Assembly: GCA_027335515.1 (NCBI GenBank)
Contig: DAHWHT010000339.1
Coordinates: 1 to 7,982, forward strand
DNA length: 7,982 bases
Direction of reading: 5' to 3'
Source of the DNA: Clostridia bacterium
GTDB lineage: Bacteria; Bacillota_E; RBS10-35; JAJYVN01
Shown one piece after another: positions 1 through 4,503 of the stretch. Every line of letters starts with the position of its first letter. The first letter of the stretch is position 1. Made by a program: the position numbers and the translations under genes. A model generated the notes under the pieces. The model searched no databases. It saw only the letters and a list, made by a program, of their open reading frames with translations, and had not been told where the DNA came from.

Positions 1-1055
1 ACGGAACTGGTCACCACGATGGCGACGTCCCCGCCGATGAGCCGACGCCCGCCGTCGACCACCACCATGGTTCCATCTTCCAGATACGCAAGGCCTTGGC
101 CCGGCATCTTCCCCGCGCTGACCACCCGGACGGTCATCTCCTCTCCCGGCAGGTAGCGCGGCCGCAGGGCGCTGGCCAACGCGTTGACGTTGAGAACGGA
201 CACCCCCTGCAATTCGGCCACCTTGTTGAGATTGAAATCGGTGGTAACCACATGCCCGCCGAGCTCGTGCGCCAAGCGAACCAACTTGGCGTCCACCTCG
301 GCGGTGGGGTCGGGGTCGCGCGCGTCAAAGCGAACGGGCGCGCCCAGGTCCTTTTGCAGGGTAGCAAGTACTTCCAGTCCATGTCGGCCGCGCTGCCGCC
401 TCAACTCGTCGGCACTGTCCGCGATGTGGCGCAATTCGTCCAACACGAAGTTGGGTACGACGACGGGACCTTCCAGGAATCCCGTCCGATAGAGTTCGGC
501 GACGCGACCATCCACAATGGCGCTGGTATCCAAAACCTTCGGACGCCCATCAACCGCGGGGACACGCCCGTTGGCCGATGCGGCAACGTCGTCCACCGGC
601 GGCGGACCCACCACGGCCGGCTCGGCCCGCCAGAGGCGACGCCAATCGGCCCGCTTGTGCACAAACACCGTCCAACCGACAACGGCCAACGCCACCGACA
701 CCAGTGCCTGCACCGGCCACCCCAGAGGTGCCAGCGCCGGGTGCAAGAGCAGGCCCGCAGCCAGGCCGAAAACCACGCCCAAGCTGCCGGCGAGCACGTC
801 CACCCCCGGCAGTGCGACCAACCGATCCACGGCCACCGTCCATCCGGTCCGTGCCAGCCGGTTGAGGGACGGCCCCAGTGAAAAACCGCACAAGGCCGCG
901 AGCAACACGCTGCCCGCCAGCAGACCCGTCGCGGCGCCGGCCGAAAGCGGTAGGGGATAGGTGCGACTCAGCCGCCCCAACCATCCCAGGCCGACATCGA
1001 AGCCGGCGAACGCGCCGACCACCGCCCAGGCCCATCGCGCCGGCCCGCCCACCAT
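1..1055 (-). CDS. yacL: Membrane-anchored PIN-TRAM domain protein (YacL type), C-terminus cut by window edge
   Basis: 351 codons are visible and the stop lies beyond the left edge. Residues 1-132 are hydrophobic with about four likely membrane segments (near 6-25, 38-58, 89-107 and 113-132), followed by a basic stretch and a linker. A PIN ribonuclease-like domain follows from about 173 to 297. It starts with KVLDTSAIVDGR, giving the acidic metal-site candidates D176, E207, D255 and D273 (TTDFNLNKVA). A TRAM nucleic-acid-binding domain begins near residue 304 (GEEMTVRVVSAGKMPGQG) and reaches the edge at GGDVAIVVTSS. This architecture is that of Bacillota YacL, presumed to be a membrane-tethered RNase; its substrate is not known to me. 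The ATG at 1055 was chosen because an in-frame stop lies just upstream at 1062-1064 and a G-rich Shine-Dalgarno-like stretch precedes it. It starts 39 nt after carD with no terminator between, so cotranscription is likely. In relatives ispD and ispF usually follow. Confidence 0.93.
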   Translation of the reverse strand, partial: MVGGPARWAWAVVGAFAGFDVGLGWLGRLSRTYPLPLSAGAATGLLAGSVLLAALCGFSLGPSLNRLARTGWTVAVDRLVALPGVDVLAGSLGVVFGLAAGLLLHPALAPLGWPVQALVSVALAVVGWTVFVHKRADWRRLWRAEPAVVGPPPVDDVAASANGRVPAVDGRPKVLDTSAIVDGRVAELYRTGFLEGPVVVPNFVLDELRHIADSADELRRQRGRHGLEVLATLQKDLGAPVRFDARDPDPTAEVDAKLVRLAHELGGHVVTTDFNLNKVAELQGVSVLNVNALASALRPRYLPGEEMTVRVVSAGKMPGQGLAYLEDGTMVVVDGGRRLIGGDVAIVVTSS

Positions 1056-1094
1056 CGCGGCCTACGCCCCTCCCCCCGGCAGTGCGCCGCCAGG

Positions 1095-1571
1095 CTACGC
1101 CATCGCTTGGTCGAGCAGTTGATGTGCCTCCGTCTCCGGGATGTCCCGGGACAGCACCACCTCACTGACCAGGATCTGGCGGGCCGAGTCCAACATCTTA
1201 CGCTCCCCGGCAGAGAGCCCCTTCTCCCTGTCCCTCAGGGTGAGATTTCGCACCACCTCGGCAACCTCAAAGATGTCGCCACTGCGCAGCTTTTCGGCAT
1301 TCGCCCGGTAGCGGTGGCTCCAGTTGGCGGACATGCCGCTGGCCTCGCCCGAGAGAACCGCCAGAACGCGCGGCAGGTCCTCACGGTCGATCACCTGTCG
1401 CAACCCACTGCCGTCGGCGCCGCCGACGGGGATCATCACGCGCAACCCGTCCAGGGGCAGCCGCATAATGTAATACTGCTGGCTGCGGCCGAGGATCTCC
1501 CGCTCCTCGATCGCCTCAACGACACCTGCGCCGTGCATGGGGTAGACCACTCGGTCACCGATGTGGAACAC
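1095..1571 (-). CDS. carD: CarD family RNA polymerase-binding transcriptional regulator
   Basis: 158 residues, the usual CarD length. The N-terminal Tudor-like RNA polymerase-interacting domain (about 1-60) opens with FHIGDRVVYPMHGAGVVEAI and continues with YYIMRLPLDGLRVMIPV. The C-terminal helical DNA-contacting domain contains NWSHRYRANAEKLRSGD. Its W84 is the candidate for the tryptophan that CarD proteins wedge at the upstream edge of the -10 element to stabilise open promoter complexes. The GTG at 1571 is preferred because the homology starts there and a GGGGGG stretch lies about 7 nt upstream. An in-frame TTG at 1739 would give a 214-residue protein, but its extra residues look like translated spacer and it lies upstream of the probable -10 at 1620-1625. 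First gene of a unit with the PIN-TRAM gene, divergent from the plus-strand gene at 1933. In mycobacteria and Thermus, CarD stabilises open complexes, especially at rRNA promoters; the role in this organism is inferred. Confidence 0.93.
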   Translation of the reverse strand: MFHIGDRVVYPMHGAGVVEAIEEREILGRSQQYYIMRLPLDGLRVMIPVGGADGSGLRQVIDREDLPRVLAVLSGEASGMSANWSHRYRANAEKLRSGDIFEVAEVVRNLTLRDREKGLSAGERKMLDSARQILVSEVVLSRDIPETEAHQLLDQAMA

Positions 1572-1619
1572 AAGGCACCCCCCGCCGTCGCTCCCCGGGC
1601 GCACCCGGCCCTGCGGGGC

Positions 1620-1628
1620 ATTATACCA
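1620..1628 (-). promoter_or_regulatory. Extended -10 promoter for carD
   Basis: The minus strand reads TGGTATAAT here, a perfect TATAAT preceded by the TGn extension. No good -35 is present at 16-18 nt (GGCGGA at 17 nt), which an extended -10 can tolerate. Predicted transcription starts near 1613, giving a leader of about 40 nt before the carD GTG at 1571. The AT-rich patch stands out in a very GC-rich context. Confidence 0.65.
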
Positions 1629-1728
1629 TTTACCGTCTCCCGTCCGCCCAGTCGGCGAAAAGGTGCCGTGCCGCCCCCGATCCGGCGCCGGCAGGCCGAC
1701 ACCGCCCCATCCGGACGGCGACGCCGCG

Positions 1729-1758
1729 TTGACACTCAAATCCGGGGCTCCCTATAAT
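1729..1758 (+). promoter_or_regulatory. Near-consensus sigma-A promoter for the plus-strand gene
   Basis: TTGACA at 1729-1734 and TATAAT at 1753-1758 are both perfect hexamers, separated by 18 nt. Transcription should start near 1765-1767, leaving a leader of about 168 nt before the GTG at 1933. Two perfect hexamers at an acceptable distance are unlikely by chance in such GC-rich DNA. Confidence 0.82.
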
Positions 1759-1790
1759 GGGTCCGCAGCGGATCCTCGTTTTGCGGTCCA

Positions 1791-1806
1791 CGCCGCCTCG
1801 ACGGCG
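1791..1806 (+). other. Small GC hairpin in the plus-strand leader
   Basis: CGCCG at 1791-1795 pairs with CGGCG at 1802-1806 around a 6-nt loop. It lies about 25 nt downstream of the predicted transcription start. No U tract follows, so it is not an intrinsic terminator. A 5-bp stem is weak evidence in GC-rich DNA. Confidence 0.25.
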
Positions 1807-1913
1807 CGGTCGCAAGTGTTCAGGACACGGAACGCCTTTGTCTGAGAAACGCTGCGGGTGCATCGGGCGTCCGGCCGCGGCGGGTGGGTGCGGGGTCCTG
1901 GATCGGTGCGTCC

Positions 1914-1922
1914 GGAGAGGGG
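1914..1922 (+). promoter_or_regulatory. Shine-Dalgarno that fixes the start at 1933
   Basis: GGAGAGGGG ends 10 nt before the GTG at 1933. The alternative in-frame GTG at 1858 has no comparable site and would add 25 residues of low-complexity, spacer-like sequence. This site is the main reason for choosing 1933. Confidence 0.65.
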
Positions 1923-1932
1923 TGCAGTCCGC

Positions 1933-2334
1933 GTGAAGGACCTGCTTTGGGATGAATTCCAGGAAGCGGTCCAGCAGGGGCTGATACGACACCGCAGCGT
2001 GCTGGATGTCGTATCCAAGTTCCAGGAAGCGTCGGTACGTGTGTCGCGGGCCCTGGTCAAGTCGGTAACCGCCTGCGGTTGTGTACGCATCCACGCCCAA
2101 AAGAACGAACTGCCCCACAGCGGCAACCTTTCCCTGCAAGAACTCCACGACTACATGGACGACCACCTGGAGGGTGAGTTGTGTGCCAACTGTCGTGAAG
2201 TCGTCGAGGAGGAATGCGGTCGTCTGCTGTTTTACGTGGCGGCGCTGGCGAACGTTCTCGACTTGAACATCTATGACATTCTGATCAAGGAGAACAAGAA
2301 GCTGGCGGCTCTCGGCCTTTACCACCTTTCCTAA
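1933..2334 (+). CDS. Uncharacterised 133-aa helical protein with CxC and CxxC motifs, distantly MazG-like
   Basis: Begins MKDLLWDEFQEAVQQGL and ends in TAA after AALGLYHLS. I do not recognise a named function. It looks almost entirely helical, in four or five segments. Cysteines occur as C48-x-C50 and C84-xx-C87, with C95 nearby, a pattern suited to binding one metal ion or to a redox pair. The C-terminal half (REVVEEECGRLLFYVAAL, then a DLNIYDILIKE segment) resembles the EE-x-G-D-hhhYh core of MazG-type all-alpha pyrophosphohydrolases. However, R97 stands where the metal-binding Asp would be, so MazG-like catalysis is doubtful. I have an impression of similar short proteins beside carD and radA in other Bacillota, but cannot verify it. 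There is no signal peptide or membrane segment, so it should be cytosolic. It has its own strong promoter and long leader, is divergent from carD and converges on radA. Confidence 0.85.
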   Translation: MKDLLWDEFQEAVQQGLIRHRSVLDVVSKFQEASVRVSRALVKSVTACGCVRIHAQKNELPHSGNLSLQELHDYMDDHLEGELCANCREVVEEECGRLLFYVAALANVLDLNIYDILIKENKKLAALGLYHLS

Positions 2335-2364
2335 CCCAGCCGGCAGCGTTCGGCGCCCGTCGCC

Positions 2365-2384
2365 CCGCCCAACCTCGCGGGCGG
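2365..2384. terminator. GC hairpin between convergent gene ends, possible bidirectional terminator
   Basis: CCGCCC at 2365-2370 pairs with GGGCGG at 2379-2384 around an 8-nt loop. It sits in the 51-nt gap between the plus-strand gene (stop at 2334) and the radA stop (2386-2388), where both units should end. Neither side has a real T tract (only TCTAAT on the plus side), so intrinsic termination is weakly supported. Confidence 0.35.
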
Positions 2385-2385
2385 T

Positions 2386-3786
2386 CTAATGGTCCGGCGC
2401 TCCTTCCGTCGAAGATAGCGCCGCATCCAGGGCGGCGGCCAACGTCGGGACGCGCAATAGATCCAGCGAACCCGCAGGATGACGCACCGTTCCGACGGCC
2501 GGCACGACGATACGCCGAAAACCCAGGCGCCCGGCCTCGGCGATACGGTCCTCCAATCGGGCGACGCCGCGCACCTCTCCACCCAGGCCGATCTCGCCAC
2601 ACACCGCCACATCCGGCGGGACAGACCGATCGCGGAATGCCGACGCCAGCGCCAGGGCGCACGCCAGGTCCGCCGCCGGCTCCTCCAGACGAACCCCCCC
2701 GGCAACCTTGACATAGGCATCCAGGGCATTGCATCGCAGTCCGCAGCGCCGCTCCAGCACCGCGAGCAGCAACGCCAGCCTGGATGCGTCGATACCGTGG
2801 GCCGTCCGCCGCGGGGTTCCGAAGGCGGGGCCGGCCAGCAGGGCCTGAACTTCGCACAGGAGCGGCCGACTGCCCTCCAGGGCCACCGTGACCACGCTGC
2901 CGGAGACCCCGCGCGCCCGCTCTGCCAGGAAAAGCTCCGAAGGGTTGGACACCTCCCGCAGCCCGGCGTCCGCCATCTGAAACACCCCGAGTTCCTGCGT
3001 GGAACCGAAGCGATTCTTGAGCGAGCGCAGGAGCCGGAACGGCGAGAAGCGCTCCCCCTCAAACAGCAGGACAACGTCCACCATGTGCTCCAGGAGCCGG
3101 GGGCCGGCCAGCAGTCCCGCCTTGGTCACGTGGCCAATCATCAGGACCGGCAGGTGCCGCGTCCGCGCCAAGGTCGTGAGCGCGGCCGTGACTCCCCGCA
3201 GTTGCACCGGACTGCCCGGCGCGAGCGGGCACCCCGCGTCCCGCATCGTCTGCACGGAATCGACGATCAGGAGGCCGGGCGCATGCTGCCCACACAAGCG
3301 GGCGATCTCGCCGACGTCCAAGGCGGCGGCCACCAGCAACCCTTCCGGCATCGCGCCCAGGCGGCGCGCCCTGCCCTTGATCTGCGCCGCGGACTCCTCC
3401 CCCGACACGTAGAGCACGCGCCCGCTTTGGGCGACGGCGCCCGCGAGCTGCAACAGCAGAGTGGATTTACCCACGCCGGGATCGCCGCCAAGCAGCACCA
3501 GGGCACCGGGCACGATGCCCCCGCCCACCACGCGATCAAACTCCGCGATGCCCGAACGCAGGCGTTGTTGGCTTCCTTCGGGGACGTCCGCCACCGGGGT
3601 CGCCACCGCCGCGTCGGCGTCGGGCGGGCCGGCCGGTGCCGCCAGGCTCCCCCACTCATCACAGGAGGGACAGCGCCCAAGCCAGCGCGCGGACTCATAG
3701 CCGCACGCCTGACAGACGTAGCCCGACCGCTCCCGGTCCGGGTCCGACCGGTTGGACCGCCCCCCCGAGGCCGCACCACCGCGCAG
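2386..3786 (-). CDS. radA: DNA repair protein RadA (Sms), RecA-like branch-migration ATPase; 5' end uncertain
   Basis: RadA processes recombination intermediates by driving branch migration together with RecA. Counting from a provisional CTG at 3786 there are 466 residues, close to the usual 455-460. The N-terminal zinc finger is C25-xx-C28 to C39-xx-C42 (YVCQACGYESARWLGRCPSC). Walker A is GDPGVGKST at 101-109, Walker B LLIVD at 172-176, and the RadA-specific KNRFG motif is at 257-261. GHVTKAGLLAGPRLLEHMVD is also typical. The C-terminal third is the Lon protease-like domain that forms the ring scaffold (GGVRLEEPAADLACALALAS). The frame has no ATG, GTG or TTG between the moaE stop and the zinc finger. 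Upstream in-frame candidates (TTG at 3942 and beyond) lie inside moaE. The true start is either a non-standard CTG or a GTG at 3774-3779 in another frame, joined by a one-base error in the 7-C run at 3760-3766. The body of the gene is certain; the start is not. Confidence 0.95.
   Translation of the reverse strand: MRGGAASGGRSNRSDPDRERSGYVCQACGYESARWLGRCPSCDEWGSLAAPAGPPDADAAVATPVADVPEGSQQRLRSGIAEFDRVVGGGIVPGALVLLGGDPGVGKSTLLLQLAGAVAQSGRVLYVSGEESAAQIKGRARRLGAMPEGLLVAAALDVGEIARLCGQHAPGLLIVDSVQTMRDAGCPLAPGSPVQLRGVTAALTTLARTRHLPVLMIGHVTKAGLLAGPRLLEHMVDVVLLFEGERFSPFRLLRSLKNRFGSTQELGVFQMADAGLREVSNPSELFLAERARGVSGSVVTVALEGSRPLLCEVQALLAGPAFGTPRRTAHGIDASRLALLLAVLERRCGLRCNALDAYVKVAGGVRLEEPAADLACALALASAFRDRSVPPDVAVCGEIGLGGEVRGVARLEDRIAEAGRLGFRRIVVPAVGTVRHPAGSLDLLRVPTLAAALDAALSSTEGAPDH
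3760..3766. other. Seven-base C homopolymer at the radA 5' end, possible indel
   Basis: On the minus strand this is a run of seven G. One extra G would join GTG codons at 3777-3779 and 3774-3776 to the radA frame. The protein would then begin M-(V)-R-P-R-G-G-R-S-N and reach the zinc finger about 22 residues later, as usual in RadA. A GGAG lies about 10 nt upstream of the first GTG. An 8-C run also lies at 3795-3802. Confidence 0.45.
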
Positions 3787-3838
3787 TGGCTCCGCCCCCC
3801 CCTTCGCCAGGCGGCCGCCTTCCGGTCGGCGGCCCGAG

Positions 3839-4486
3839 CTAAGCGTGTTCCACCCAGAAGCCGCTGCCGTCGGGGGCTTCTTCCCTCTTCCATACAGGAA
3901 GTTCCACCTTGAGGCGTTCGATACAAAAGCGGGCCGCCGCAAACGCGTCGCCGCGGTGGCCGGCCGCCGCCGCCACCCCGACCGCCGCGTCGCCGGGCGC
4001 AAGCGTGCCCGTACGGTGGCGCATGGCGATCCGCACCCCCGGCCAGAGTCGGCCCGCCTGCAGCGCCAGGGCGTCGAGCACCTCGACGGCCATTTCGGTG
4101 TATGCCTCATAGTGCAGGCGCGCCGTGGCCAGCGTCCCATCGGTACGGCCCCGCACCGTACCCAAAAAGAGCACCACGCCGCCCAGGTCGGGATCCGACA
4201 CCTCCGCCAGCAGCGCGGCCGGGTCGACGGGCTCGGGCCCAACGCGCCCGTCCCCACCACTGACCGGCGGCAGCAGGGCCACCTCCGCACCGGCCGCAAC
4301 CACGTCATGCGGATCCGCCACCCGTCGGTCGACCGCAACGGCGCACCGCCCGGCGAGGGCTCCCAGCCGCGGTTGCAACGCGGCCTGTATCTGCGCGACG
4401 GTGGAACCGTCCGGCACCTCTACGCAGAGCCGCGGTGCGGCCGCCACCTCTGCCGCCGCCCCAAACAGCCGCACACTCAGCCGCAC
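3839..4486 (-). CDS. MoaD-MoaE fusion, molybdopterin synthase both subunits in one chain
   Basis: Molybdopterin synthase converts cyclic pyranopterin monophosphate to molybdopterin, using sulfur carried as a thiocarboxylate on the MoaD C-terminus. Residues 1-78 are a ubiquitin-fold MoaD (MRLSVRLFG to VALLPPVSGG) ending in G77-G78. A linker leads into MoaE from about residue 85: GGVVLFLGTVRG, HYEAYTEMA, the H177-R178 pair in AAGHRGDAF, and C188-IERLKVELPVWKREE with K193 and K200 matching the catalytic lysines of MoaE. Length is 215 residues, the sum of the two families. The GTG at 4486 is preceded by GAGGGGGA with 5 nt spacing. It lies 17 nt after clpC and directly before radA, so it is probably cotranscribed. 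Fused MoaD-MoaE proteins (MoaX) are known in mycobacteria. Because the reactive Gly must be free, either cleavage after G78 or an alternative sulfur route is implied. No other moa gene is visible. Confidence 0.93.
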   Translation of the reverse strand: MRLSVRLFGAAAEVAAAPRLCVEVPDGSTVAQIQAALQPRLGALAGRCAVAVDRRVADPHDVVAAGAEVALLPPVSGGDGRVGPEPVDPAALLAEVSDPDLGGVVLFLGTVRGRTDGTLATARLHYEAYTEMAVEVLDALALQAGRLWPGVRIAMRHRTGTLAPGDAAVGVAAAAGHRGDAFAAARFCIERLKVELPVWKREEAPDGSGFWVEHA

Positions 4487-4503
4487 CGTCGTCCCCCTCG
4501 CCG

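Larger units (their letters stand above)
1572..1932. other. Divergent intergenic region between carD and the plus-strand gene
   Basis: 361 nt without a supported gene. It holds a minus-strand extended -10 promoter for carD, a near-consensus plus-strand sigma-A promoter, and a long plus-strand leader with a small GC hairpin. The two -10 elements are about 127 nt apart and point outward, so the intervening 1626-1752 is shared regulatory space. I saw no convincing operator palindrome, CtsR-type heptad repeat or known riboswitch consensus. Confidence 0.7.

Noticed and set aside
1572..1739. carD starting at the in-frame TTG at 1739 (214 residues)
   Set aside because: CarD homology starts at VFHIGDRVVYP; the extension overlaps the predicted promoter and looks like translated spacer.
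1729..1742. CtsR-type heptad operator suggested by the TCAAA near the plus-strand promoter
   Set aside because: The direct heptad repeat of the CtsR box is not present; only one partial match, overlapping the -35.
1858..1932. Start of the plus-strand gene at the GTG at 1858
   Set aside because: No Shine-Dalgarno upstream, and the added residues are Arg/Gly/Pro-rich spacer-like sequence; the GTG at 1933 has GGAGAGGGG at 10 nt.
2479..3912. A 477-residue plus-strand open frame antisense to radA
   Set aside because: Same cause as above; RadA motifs on the minus strand are unambiguous and the antisense product is low-complexity Arg/Gln/Pro-rich.
3787..4338. N-terminal extension of radA up to an upstream start, giving a 650-residue protein
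   Set aside because: The added part is an out-of-frame reading of the moaD-moaE gene and is unlike any RadA N-terminus, which begins shortly before the zinc finger.
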